DNA of 38,210 nt from IMG/VR virus record IMGVR_UViG_3300021964_000185, positions 1 through 38,210 of that record; one strand, written 5' to 3'. The position numbers and the translations under genes were made by a program. Source of the stretch: a virus. The notes under the pieces are model-generated. The model did no database searches, was not told the DNA's origin, and saw only the letters and a program-made list of their open reading frames with translations. This document shows positions 1 through 7,141 of this stretch, one piece after another (within the stretch, counting starts at the first letter, position 1; each line of letters starts with the position of its first letter).

Positions 1-725
1 GCTTCATCATTACCGATTCCCATCTCACGACTTAAATCAGCTACTTGCTGGTCAACTCCCAATGCCTTTTTAAATAAATAAAGTGCGGCTATAATAGGAA
101 GAATGATAGGTAGTAATGGTGCCAGCGATGCCCATAAAGTTGCACCAAAGCTCATTATAGGTTTTATTGCACCTCTAAAGGACATACCAATTGCTTTTCC
201 GGCAGGAACTCCTGCGGCAGTTAACGCTACGAATTGCTGGGTTACTCCTTTTAATATCTTACCCATTTTCTTTTTTAAACCTTTGAAGTCCATTGTAGAC
301 GCTAAAAAATCTCCGATAATTGGAACTTTTTTAATTTGACCTTCAAGACCATCTAACATACCATCGGCTTTAGTCTGCAGTTCAGATTGTAGGTCTCTTC
401 GCCTCTCCTCGACTTTGATTACCTTTTTAAGTGCATCTATCTCTTCTTTTAAATTTCGAGCAGTTTTACTTCTACCATCCACCAACAATTGCATTGACTT
501 TTCGTAGTCTTTTAACAATTTTTTTTGTTGGTCAAGATTATCAACCTCATCAACCATTCCTTTTAATAAGTCTTGTCGAAGTTTACCCAACTCCTTGGCA
601 TTTTCAATGTGGTCTTGCATTTTACGATTGAGTAGGTCGGCCTGACTATTGAGGAAGTCATTATCTTCCATAGTCTTCTTACGAGCCTTCTGCTCTTGGT
701 ATCTCTGCTTGTTAGTCTTTGCCAT
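1..725 (-). CDS. Tail tape measure protein, N-terminal part (runs off left edge)
   Basis: This reading frame is open from an ATG at 725 to the left edge, giving 241 residues of a longer protein. The first ~130 residues are charged and look like continuous coiled coil (many Lys, Glu, Gln and Leu). A more hydrophobic Gly/Ala-rich stretch follows, with a strong membrane-like segment around residues 200-222 (LAPLLPIILPIIAALYLF). Coiled coil plus hydrophobic segments is typical of tape measure proteins, which set tail length and pass into the host envelope. The position directly after the gp26-like gene and its downstream frame is the classic place for a tape measure gene. A weak AGGTAA ribosome site lies upstream. 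Assignment rests on context and composition, not on a specific motif. Confidence 0.72.
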   Translation of the reverse strand, partial: MAKTNKQRYQEQKARKKTMEDNDFLNSQADLLNRKMQDHIENAKELGKLRQDLLKGMVDEVDNLDQQKKLLKDYEKSMQLLVDGRSKTARNLKEEIDALKKVIKVEERRRDLQSELQTKADGMLDGLEGQIKKVPIIGDFLASTMDFKGLKKKMGKILKGVTQQFVALTAAGVPAGKAIGMSFRGAIKPIMSFGATLWASLAPLLPIILPIIAALYLFKKALGVDQQVADLSREMGIGNDE

Positions 726-744
726 TTGGGTTACCTAATATTAC

Positions 745-915
745 TTACTTAAAAGTATCTTTAGAGTTTTTGATATGTGCATCTATATCTTTTTGTAGTT
801 GGTATGAGGCTTTAGCAAGGGCATCAAAACTGCTACGAACTGCAGGGTCTTTTTGAGCCATCTTTTCCATACCCTTTAAAAGGTTTCTTGTAATTATTTT
901 TTGTAAGAAATTCAT
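745..915 (-). CDS. Small hypothetical protein, 56 aa
   Basis: A short gene between the frameshift-candidate frame and the tape measure. It has a strong AGGAGA ribosome site just before its ATG and a promoter-like TATTTATA box about 21 bases further up. The protein begins MNFLQKIITRNLLKGMEKM and is basic and amphipathic at the N-terminus, then helical and polar, ending in DTFK. It has no membrane segment or catalytic motif that I recognise. Its place next to the tape measure suggests a role in tail assembly, but no function can be assigned. Confidence 0.6.
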   Translation of the reverse strand: MNFLQKIITRNLLKGMEKMAQKDPAVRSSFDALAKASYQLQKDIDAHIKNSKDTFK

Positions 916-936
916 ATGTCTCCTATTATTATCTTA

Positions 937-944
937 TATAAATA
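937..944 (-). promoter_or_regulatory. Late-promoter-like TATTTATA box
   Basis: The coding strand reads ATATTTATATAAG. It lies 21 bases upstream of the 56-aa gene. One of a recurring set in this window (see findings). Confidence 0.5.
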
Positions 945-946
945 TC

Positions 947-975
947 AAAGGGGAACTATTTTCGTGTTCCCCTTT
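947..975 (-). terminator. Hairpin across the stop codon of the gp51-like frame
   Basis: A perfect 10-bp stem (AAAGGGGAAC paired with GTTCCCCTTT) with a 9-base loop spans the stop codon at 956-958. It is not followed by a clear U-run, so it may be an attenuator or mRNA-stability element rather than a full terminator. Confidence 0.55.
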
Positions 976-1165
976 GTGATTTCTTCATAGACTCCTCATT
1001 ATACGTTTTTTCCGCAGTCTTGAACTCAATAATTTTATTAAGATAGAACTTACGAGCCCATACAGGCATATTGTAAACATCGTTCCAAGTAAACCCACCA
1101 TTTCCGTGGTATACAAGGTCAAATATATGCCCGTGAAGTTGTTGTCTATATTTAATCGTTAGGCC
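956..1165 (-). CDS. gp51-like downstream frame, probably made by frameshift from the gp26-like gene
   Basis: A 69-residue open frame begins inside the end of the gp26-like gene and ends at 956. It reads GLTIKYRQQL, then a segment rich in aromatic residues and Gly (HGNGGFTWNDVYNMPVWARK), then a charged helix. There is no ATG, GTG or TTG in this frame ahead of that segment. The only ATG is internal, and ATT at 1156 would be the nearest unusual start. The frame joins the upstream gene at a run of seven T. A +1 or -2 shift there would give a fusion of about 355 residues. Position before the tape measure matches tail assembly chaperone pairs. Resemblance to T4-like gp51 proteins is from memory and uncertain. 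Confidence 0.6.
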   Translation of the reverse strand, partial: GLTIKYRQQLHGHIFDLVYHGNGGFTWNDVYNMPVWARKFYLNKIIEFKTAEKTYNEESMKKSQRGTRK

Positions 1166-2024
1166 AAAAAAAGGACAAGTCGATTGGCAACGACATCTCC
1201 CTCCCTTCGCCAGTTTCTTCTGAAATAAATTCCCAAGTTAGGTCAATATCAGGAGAAACTTCTCTTATATGATTTCGTAATGCCTTTGAATCAAATGCAA
1301 ACAATTCATTATCAACAAAATTTCTAATAGTTTTTAATTCATAATCACCATCTACTGATAGAATGCTATGTTTTAAACGAGTTGTTAATTCAGGTGTTGT
1401 TTCGTTTTTAAGTTTACGATTTGCTTTCTTTAAATCTTCCAATTCGTGCTTAATTTTTCTATCTTTTGATTCGGTTAGAATCATAAAAGTGATATTTCTT
1501 TTTGATTGTGGAAGTTTAAACTCAAATTCGTTTTTATGAAGTTCCATTTGTGCTGAACCATCATAATCAACATTATCAAATTGAGTAAGGTCGATGGTTT
1601 CTTCCTGTGTATTGTTAGAAAACGGGTCATTTACCATAACCTTGTAATCTTTACCATATCCAAGAATACGAGCAGCAATCATAATAGCATTTTTATCACC
1701 AACGATTAAATCAACATACTTGATAGGTTGACCTTCACCATTTGAAATGATAAGAGACTGAAATAATCGGTCAAGCACCGACCCATCTTTGATATATGAT
1801 TGTGTAGTTAGAATATCCTCTTCCTTTGCTGTCATATACTTCATTTCTACCTTACCACTTGATAATGGGTTATCTTTTGGATAAACTAATCCACGAGATG
1901 GTAGTTCTATGATTTCAGTAGGGAATTTGTAATCACGAAGTTGTTGAGTTTCAGACTCCGCTCTTATTTTTGCAGCAATGTCTGAATCCGACATTCCTTT
2001 GTATTCATCTTGTAAATCTGCCAT
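1152..2024 (-). CDS. T4 gp26-like baseplate hub / tail assembly chaperone protein
   Basis: A 290-residue protein. An N-terminal segment around residues 40-75 reads ELPSRGLVYP and MKYMTAKEEDILT, which matches the T4 gp26 base-plate family pattern (LPS-G-YP followed by MT-DE-IL). The end, LSFFWPND, resembles the FFWPD terminus I recall from marine T4-like relatives. Residues 185-215 are a charged helical linker. The gene lies between tube and tape measure, where the chaperone and hub genes sit in many phages. A ribosome site (AAGGAAAAG) precedes the ATG. An internal ATG at 1196 has a very strong purine-rich sequence right before it and would give only 14 residues. Its 3' end carries the T7 slip site, so the protein may exist in a short and a fused long form. 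Confidence 0.8.
   Translation of the reverse strand: MADLQDEYKGMSDSDIAAKIRAESETQQLRDYKFPTEIIELPSRGLVYPKDNPLSSGKVEMKYMTAKEEDILTTQSYIKDGSVLDRLFQSLIISNGEGQPIKYVDLIVGDKNAIMIAARILGYGKDYKVMVNDPFSNNTQEETIDLTQFDNVDYDGSAQMELHKNEFEFKLPQSKRNITFMILTESKDRKIKHELEDLKKANRKLKNETTPELTTRLKHSILSVDGDYELKTIRNFVDNELFAFDSKALRNHIREVSPDIDLTWEFISEETGEGREMSLPIDLSFFWPND
1164..1172 (-). other. Candidate programmed frameshift site (T7 run followed by GG)
   Basis: The zero-frame codons are TCC TTT TTT TGG CCT AAC GAT TAA. After the two TTT codons, a +1 skip or a -2 slip enters the downstream open frame. A -1 slip meets TAA within three codons. A Gly-Gly-Arg-rich purine stretch, GGGAGGGAG, lies about 25-33 bases upstream. 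Confidence 0.5.
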
Positions 2025-2057
2025 AACTTTTCCTTGTTATTATTTTGGTTAACCATA

Positions 2058-2065
2058 TATAAGTA
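2058..2065 (-). promoter_or_regulatory. Late-promoter-like TACTTATA box
   Basis: Variant box (C for T at the third position) 33 bases upstream of the gp26-like gene and just downstream of a terminator, as expected for a new transcription unit. Confidence 0.42.
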
Positions 2066-2088
2066 TGTAAGTCGATAATTTATAATAC

Positions 2089-2117
2089 AAAAACCCCCAC
2101 CGAATGGTGAGGGTTTA
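2089..2117 (-). terminator. Rho-independent terminator
   Basis: On the coding strand, AACCCTCACC pairs with GGTGGGGGTT (one G-U pair) around an ATTC loop, followed by a T-run. It ends the 79-aa gene transcript. Confidence 0.85.
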
Positions 2118-2137
2118 TAGATTTGTTGATGATTATA

Positions 2138-2377
2138 TTACATCAAATCCCAACGGTAAGTGTCACCATCTTCTACCATTTTGTATATTTCACCAAGGTA
2201 GTCGGCTGGAGCTTCTACTTCTACACTTAACAATTCCCAACCATCGGTTGTAGGCCATAGTCCGGCTTCAAGGTCTGTACTTGAAGCGTCAGCTACTCCG
2301 GATTCGTTGTGAGTTACAGTTCCATATGAAATATAAACAACTTGTTTAGTTTCCACGTTTCTAATAACATTTAACAT
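2138..2377 (-). CDS. Small hypothetical protein, 79 aa
   Basis: A free-standing gene with its own AAAGGAG ribosome site, a promoter-like box upstream and a terminator on each side, so it looks like a separate cassette inside the tail operon. The protein starts MLNVIRNVETKQVVYISYG, is acidic and probably mostly beta strand, and has several Trp and Tyr residues (LWPTTDGWELLSVEVEAP). It has no Cys and no membrane segment. I do not recognise the family. Because it is transcribed alone next to the tube and sheath genes, a small virion-associated or moron-like role is possible, but nothing in the sequence proves it. Confidence 0.65.
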   Translation of the reverse strand: MLNVIRNVETKQVVYISYGTVTHNESGVADASSTDLEAGLWPTTDGWELLSVEVEAPADYLGEIYKMVEDGDTYRWDLM

Positions 2378-2406
2378 ATTTTCTCCTTTATAATTGGTTA
2401 ACCTAA

Positions 2407-2414
2407 AATAAATA
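2407..2414 (-). promoter_or_regulatory. Late-promoter-like TATTTATT box
   Basis: The coding strand reads GTATATTTATTTTAG, 29 bases upstream of the 79-aa gene. It is followed by GGTTAACC, which also occurs in the leader of the gp26-like gene. Confidence 0.45.
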
Positions 2415-2427
2415 TACTATTTTAAAC

Positions 2428-2451
2428 TAAAAACCCCACCGAAGTGGGGTT
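2428..2451 (-). terminator. Rho-independent terminator after the tube gene
   Basis: AACCCCAC and GTGGGGTT form a perfect 8-bp stem closed by a TTCG tetraloop, followed by TTTTT. It lies 30-odd bases after the tail tube stop codon. Confidence 0.9.
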
Positions 2452-2484
2452 CTCATTTTCCAATTTGTAATTACAATCCGTATT

Positions 2485-2973
2485 TTAGTATTGTAAGATA
2501 GCGTAATCGTAAGTAAGTGTCAAATCAACAGTTGCAAGGTCTTCACCTGAATAGTCCATATCCGAGAATTTAGCGGTTTGGATGTATGCACCTTTCAATG
2601 TCCATTCTTCTACCTTATCACCAACAGGACCCAAACTGTTGAATGTAATATCTTTCTTGTAGAAGTCAGAATAACCATCACGACCTGTTACTGATTCGTG
2701 GTGTAAACGTACCCACTCCATTGTAGCCTGTGCTGCTGATGGAACTACTGCATCATAAAGAGTAACAGTAATGTCCGACCATTCCGAACGACCTTTTACA
2801 TATCTACGAGTGTTGATATGGTCAATGGTAACTTTACCATTGGTGATTTCTGGTCTGGCAGAGGTTTTCACCAAGTACGCAGGGATTCCCTCGATGTACA
2901 TAATGAACCGATTTGACATCTTCGGTTCAAAGTTGGTGAACATAATTTCATTTGGGTCAAGTAATTGTGCCAT
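2485..2973 (-). CDS. Tail tube protein (T4 gp19-like)
   Basis: A 162-residue protein, the same size as T4 gp19 (163 aa), that would stack as hexamers to form the inner tail tube. The pattern fits the gp19 family: an N-terminal NRFIMYIEGIPAYLVKTSARP segment, a middle strand pair with WSDITVTLYDAV, and a C-terminal WTLKGAYIQTAKFSDMDYSGEDL followed by VDLTLTYDYAILQY. The gene follows the sheath gene, as in T4, and has an AGGAGA ribosome site. A terminator follows it and a TATTTATT-type box precedes it, so it is probably expressed as a strong single-gene unit. Confidence 0.93.
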   Translation of the reverse strand: MAQLLDPNEIMFTNFEPKMSNRFIMYIEGIPAYLVKTSARPEITNGKVTIDHINTRRYVKGRSEWSDITVTLYDAVVPSAAQATMEWVRLHHESVTGRDGYSDFYKKDITFNSLGPVGDKVEEWTLKGAYIQTAKFSDMDYSGEDLATVDLTLTYDYAILQY

Positions 2974-2995
2974 TTATATCTCCTATTGTCTTTCT

Positions 2996-3003
2996 AATAA
3001 ATA
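2996..3003 (-). promoter_or_regulatory. Late-promoter-like TATTTATT box
   Basis: The coding strand reads CGACTATTTATTAG, 22 bases upstream of the tail tube start. Confidence 0.48.
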
Positions 3004-3017
3004 GTCGTTTCTCTAAT

Positions 3018-5375
3018 TTATGCCTCAGGGAATGCAGCGCCAGTTGGAAGAATGTTGAAATCAAGAACAATGAATTCAGCAGTCTTGGCTGGTTGTAAGT
3101 AAATTTCCCCTACCATAATGTTTCTATCAATCACATCTGGAGTGTTGTTGGAGTCATCCATCACCACTTTAAATGCGTACAAACCATTTCTTTGTTGGAT
3201 TGATTCCAAGTATGGATTAACGATTGACAAGAAGCGATTTCTTGTAGCAGCCGTGTTGTTTTCAAATACCAAGTATCTTGTAGAAGATGCGATGTATTTC
3301 TTCACAGCAATCATCAACCTACGAACATTGATTCTATCCAATGCTGATGGTTTTGCTTGTAATGTCTTTTGACCGAATACCGTAGCACCTTGTCCAGGGA
3401 ACGTAGCGATTGGGTTGATTCGGTTAGTGTAAAGTGTATCTCTCTCATCGTGAGTCAAACGAGTCTTAACTTCAAGTACGTTTGGAAGACCACCACGATT
3501 TAAACCAGCAGGAGCGTACCATTCGGCACCTACCGAATCACTAAATGCGATAACGCCTGGTAGAACAACACTTGGCGGAACCCAGACTGGCTTATTCTTG
3601 TCAGTATCTAAAATCTTAACCCAAGGATGGTAAGTAGCCACATAGTTTGAGTCAAATCCACTCAATGAGTTAACAACCGTTGCGATTGAATCTTGGTAAG
3701 CACCAGCGTCCATAACATAGAAACAATCTAATCTATCTTCACACATATCTTTAGCGAATGTAGTTACTGAAGAGTGTAATCTATTGATAATACCTGGAGT
3801 TACAACCATATTGATATCGAACTCATCAGGATTAGAGATTGCGTTGATACCTTTTCTTAATGCAACAGTACCAGAAGCGGTAGCAGATGAACAATCTAAA
3901 CCTTGAGTGTTACCAGCAGCAATGTTAGTACCTGTAAGAACTACTCGGTTTGGCTCCCATCCATCAAAACCACCTTGGAAAGGTACGATGAATTTCAAAG
4001 CATCTATTTCAGATGATAATGAGATTGCGGTTTCAGAACCAACAATACCTGTTTTACAATCAGCCAAATCGAAGTCAGACCCAACAGTTTCGGTGTTAGC
4101 GTCTGGAGTTGGCATCAAGAAGTTCAAGTTGTCGGTATTTGTAAAGTCAAATGAGTAACCCAAGAATACTCTCTTATTGTATTCACCACTAACTGATTGT
4201 GATACGTTATAAGTTGGAGCAGGTAGGTTATAAGTTGAATGTAGTGGTGAAGTTACGGCACCAAATCCAAATGGAACGAGTGTTGAATCGATTGAACCTG
4301 CGTCAACATCAGTATCAACCTCTACTCTAATGTGAGCAGATGCGTTAGGATAGTCACCATTAGTTAACAACTTACCATTTGCGTCAACAGTAATGTACTT
4401 GTCACCGATTACTCTCTTAATATAGTTTGGAGAGTTCGGGTCAAGATTAACACCAGAGAATTCTTCTACAATGTTTGGTCTTGAGTCGGTATCTTGAACT
4501 GACTGACCGAAAATTGAGTTAGGAATTTTAGAAGTATCTACTCTTCTAACAATTACAGAGAAAGTACCATATTCAGAACCTGGCACCTCTGAAGCTGGTT
4601 TGATATCACGAATACCTACTTTAAACTCATAGTTTGTAGCAGTACCGTGAGAAAGTGTGTGGAATTTAAACAAGTTTGCAGCGTTACCACCTACTTTTTG
4701 TGATTTAATCCACGGAGTAGAAGCTTCAGAATAAGCTTTAGTGTAATCAACATCAACTTGCTGAACTGAAACCTTAACATTTTCACCAGTAGCAAAAGAC
4801 GCTGATTGGAATGTTGAGAAGTTCAACATTGTGTAAGCATCTTTAGATGATTTAGGAGCGTATCCGTAAATTTTAGTAATGTAGTTAACATTAGATGGGT
4901 CAAGCGATGCAGAAGTTACGTTTACATCACTTCCACTTTCAATACCATTACCATCCAAAGTAAGAACAAACGAAGATGCACTTGCAACGGCATCAACTGC
5001 AGTTGTGTCCATATCACCAGTACCCAAAGTTGTAGTTGGGTGAAGTAAAGCACCTACATATTCACCATTAGATGAAGAAACTACCAAAGCCAAAGGTTTT
5101 GCAGTGTAACCACTTGCACCCAATACTCTTACGATAGTTGCAGCACCAGCTTCTTCTAAATAAGATTGAGCGGTATACGGAAGATATGAATCTTCAGTAA
5201 GACCACCAAATTTTTGTTGATATTCGTTAAAAGATTCTACTTTCGTTGGAACGAAGGCAGGACCTTTAACAGTTTGTCCAATAAGAGCGGCACCAATTTC
5301 ACCAATACCCACAGGTAAGAATGAGAGGTCTTTCTCTCTTGTAAATACGCCAGGACTTACAATTCTTTCAGCCAT
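3018..5375 (-). CDS. Tail sheath protein (T4 gp18-like)
   Basis: A 785-residue contractile sheath subunit, longer than T4 gp18 (659 aa). The N-terminus (SPGVFTREKDLS) and the motif GFDG near residue 480 are typical of sheath proteins. The C-terminal third has the conserved pattern: PAGLNRGGLPNV, LTHDERDTLYTNRINPI, GQGATVFGQKTL, then RINVRRLMIAVKKYI, ending in a segment on attachment to the neighbouring subunit (AEFIVLDFNILPTGAAFPEA). The middle ~350 residues are a variable outer domain. The sheath surrounds the tube and contracts on infection. The gene has a TTAGGAGA ribosome site and lies directly upstream of the tube gene, as in T4. Confidence 0.95.
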   Translation of the reverse strand: MAERIVSPGVFTREKDLSFLPVGIGEIGAALIGQTVKGPAFVPTKVESFNEYQQKFGGLTEDSYLPYTAQSYLEEAGAATIVRVLGASGYTAKPLALVVSSSNGEYVGALLHPTTTLGTGDMDTTAVDAVASASSFVLTLDGNGIESGSDVNVTSASLDPSNVNYITKIYGYAPKSSKDAYTMLNFSTFQSASFATGENVKVSVQQVDVDYTKAYSEASTPWIKSQKVGGNAANLFKFHTLSHGTATNYEFKVGIRDIKPASEVPGSEYGTFSVIVRRVDTSKIPNSIFGQSVQDTDSRPNIVEEFSGVNLDPNSPNYIKRVIGDKYITVDANGKLLTNGDYPNASAHIRVEVDTDVDAGSIDSTLVPFGFGAVTSPLHSTYNLPAPTYNVSQSVSGEYNKRVFLGYSFDFTNTDNLNFLMPTPDANTETVGSDFDLADCKTGIVGSETAISLSSEIDALKFIVPFQGGFDGWEPNRVVLTGTNIAAGNTQGLDCSSATASGTVALRKGINAISNPDEFDINMVVTPGIINRLHSSVTTFAKDMCEDRLDCFYVMDAGAYQDSIATVVNSLSGFDSNYVATYHPWVKILDTDKNKPVWVPPSVVLPGVIAFSDSVGAEWYAPAGLNRGGLPNVLEVKTRLTHDERDTLYTNRINPIATFPGQGATVFGQKTLQAKPSALDRINVRRLMIAVKKYIASSTRYLVFENNTAATRNRFLSIVNPYLESIQQRNGLYAFKVVMDDSNNTPDVIDRNIMVGEIYLQPAKTAEFIVLDFNILPTGAAFPEA

Positions 5376-5412
5376 TATTTTCTCCTAAAATGTAATTTTC
5401 GGTTTTCCTTAT

Positions 5413-5420
5413 TATAAATA
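5413..5420 (-). promoter_or_regulatory. Late-promoter-like TATTTATA box
   Basis: The coding strand reads GTGTATTTATAATAAGG, 37 bases upstream of the sheath gene. Confidence 0.52.
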
Positions 5421-5445
5421 CACCAAAAATGGGGTAAACGACTAC

Positions 5446-5727
5446 TTATTTGTTAGGAGTAAAGGTATTTGTTCCAATATCGTAAGTTCCCTCACCATAT
5501 TTGTCTCTCAAAACCTTGCCTAACTCCATCTCCTCCTTCCTAACTTCTCCAAATGAATTGATTAATGATTGCTTTTCATCTTTTAAAGCTTGGAATGTGG
5601 ATTCTAATTCGTAAATCTCTAACTCGATTTCCCCAAGTCGTGTATTGATAGTCAATACCTTTTGTTGTAACCCCGTAATTTTACCAACTTCTTCTTCGGT
5701 AAAGCTTACAATTGTTTTTTCACTCAT
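5446..5727 (-). CDS. Small coiled-coil protein, 93 aa
   Basis: The protein is almost wholly helical. Residues 8-75 show heptad-like spacing of Leu and Ile with many Glu and Lys (VGKITGLQQKVLTINTRLGE and on), followed by KYGEGTYDIGTNTFTPNK. Short coiled-coil proteins with this kind of YGEGT-D-T-FTPN tail are common in marine T4-like phages, but I know of no established function. It lies between the tail-terminator gene and the sheath gene, so a role in tail assembly is plausible. No Shine-Dalgarno sequence is visible in front of its ATG, unlike the sheath and tube genes. It has its own TATTTATA box. Confidence 0.75.
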   Translation of the reverse strand: MSEKTIVSFTEEEVGKITGLQQKVLTINTRLGEIELEIYELESTFQALKDEKQSLINSFGEVRKEEMELGKVLRDKYGEGTYDIGTNTFTPNK

Positions 5728-5752
5728 AACATAAAATTTATTTGTTTCAGTA

Positions 5753-5760
5753 TATAAATA
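5753..5760 (-). promoter_or_regulatory. Late-promoter-like TATTTATA box
   Basis: The coding strand reads CATATTTATATACTG, 25 bases upstream of the coiled-coil gene. Confidence 0.5.
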
Positions 5761-5768
5761 TGTAAAAA

Positions 5769-6608
5769 TTATTCATTACCACTACTAATGGATATATCAT
5801 TTCCACCGAGTTTTGGAGAATCTCCCCAAAATACCCTACCAACTGAAATTCTACGTTTAGTATTGTTGGTCATTGCGGCATATTCTGGAACGATATATGC
5901 TTTAGCAGTCAAATTGATGTTTGCTTTAGTGATTCTATCTTGGCCCATCTCTGAAATGGTTTCAAATGAGTAAGAATCACCTTTTATTACAAATTTGTAT
6001 CTATCACCAAAAGAACGACCTTGGAAAAAGACAATTTGTTCAACAATCTTGTTTACCTGCTCCATATAATCACACCATACAACTACTTCGTACTCCAAGT
6101 TGACATAATCGGGTCTTTCAACCGACATAAACTCTCGCTTTGGTTGTTGGCCTGTTAAAATAGAGAACTGGTCGTATTTATTTGCTTGTGTATATTTTCT
6201 TTCAAACATTTGGTGAGCATCTTCGTTCTGAGCCACCTTTAGTTTTGATAATTCGGTATTAATTGAAAGATTGTTTCGTTTGAACGAGATAACTGGTGTC
6301 AAAATCATACCATTATCATCTCTCATAAACCCATCACGTTGAGCACTTGCCCATTTTTCTGGAGATGCGTACATTACTGGAACTGGATAAAATCTACCAT
6401 CATCTTGAATGGTTGGTTTTACATCTTTCTCCAAAAAGTTTTTAAATGCAGTATCAACATCGTAAATGCCAACTGAAATATTCTTTACATTGTCTTGGTC
6501 TCTACGAACTTGCTTTGCCTTATTCAACTTTGGGTCTTGTGATGTAGAAGACTGTGTTTGAATAAGGTTTGGTTTTGACTTATCTTCGTTTCTATACTTA
6601 CTTGCCAT
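5769..6608 (-). CDS. Tail terminator / sheath-stabiliser protein (T4 gp15-like)
   Basis: 279 residues, close to T4 gp15 (272 aa). After a polar N-terminal tail (residues 1-42) come features that parallel gp15: VPVMYASPEKW (gp15 has VPITYASKEHF), ILTPVISF, and a strand-helix pair YEVVVWCDYMEQVNKIVEQI (gp15 has YELSIFTRYEDDMFQIVEQI). gp15 caps the finished tail and stabilises the sheath so that the head can join. The gene follows the gp14-like and gp13-like genes with one base between stop and start, which supports a neck-tail completion operon. The first ~40 residues have no counterpart that I know. Confidence 0.85.
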   Translation of the reverse strand: MASKYRNEDKSKPNLIQTQSSTSQDPKLNKAKQVRRDQDNVKNISVGIYDVDTAFKNFLEKDVKPTIQDDGRFYPVPVMYASPEKWASAQRDGFMRDDNGMILTPVISFKRNNLSINTELSKLKVAQNEDAHQMFERKYTQANKYDQFSILTGQQPKREFMSVERPDYVNLEYEVVVWCDYMEQVNKIVEQIVFFQGRSFGDRYKFVIKGDSYSFETISEMGQDRITKANINLTAKAYIVPEYAAMTNNTKRRISVGRVFWGDSPKLGGNDISISSGNE

Positions 6609-6609
6609 C

Positions 6610-7137
6610 TTATAACCCCAATGGTACTTCGTTATCGTTTTGTCGTGAGTTACCTTTATAGGTATCTACCAATTTGATTGATGTTTGTCGTGTAACGTGT
6701 GCATCACATATAATAGATACATTAAGACCTTGTGAATCGCCACCATCCCAAGTTTGTGGGTTCTTACCAGCAACATATTGGTAAGAATATTGTGCATCAA
6801 TCAAATGATACTCACCATTCCATTGTATAATATCACCAACTTCGGGTTTAATATTAATATCAACCAACGTATCACGAAGAAATCTAAATTGAACTTCACG
6901 AGAATATGATTGACCAAAATCATCGGATATTTGAGATGACTGATTACGTTCAATTAAACACGGAATCTTTACCGGCTGATTGAATACCTTATCTTTACCC
7001 TCACCATACAAATTTGCTTTAGTTTCAGTCAAAGCCAATTGATAGTAGTAAATTTCAGTATCAATAATATCATTGATAAGTTCTTTATTCACCTTATTGA
7101 ATAAAGCCATATCTCTTTGTCCACCGAATAAAGCCAT
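6610..7137 (-). CDS. Neck / head-closure protein (T4 gp14-like)
   Basis: A 175-residue protein, shorter than T4 gp14 (256 aa). The N-terminal half has the typical order: a helix with ELINDIIDTEIYYYQL, then NLYGEGKDKVFNQPVKIPCL. The C-terminal half is beta-rich (VGDIIQWNGEYHLIDAQYSY), ending in a low-complexity tail. This is the fold expected of a head-closure ring protein placed between the portal adaptor and the tail. It lies between the gp13-like and gp15-like genes, in T4 order. The ribosome site is AGGAT. Assignment is from motif pattern and order; gp14 is the best guess. Confidence 0.78.
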   Translation of the reverse strand: MALFGGQRDMALFNKVNKELINDIIDTEIYYYQLALTETKANLYGEGKDKVFNQPVKIPCLIERNQSSQISDDFGQSYSREVQFRFLRDTLVDINIKPEVGDIIQWNGEYHLIDAQYSYQYVAGKNPQTWDGGDSQGLNVSIICDAHVTRQTSIKLVDTYKGNSRQNDNEVPLGL

Positions 7138-7141
7138 TTGG

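Noticed and set aside
103-339. Plus-strand frame of 78 residues at the left edge
   Set aside because: It overlaps the clear tape measure frame on the minus strand and lacks a ribosome site and family resemblance.
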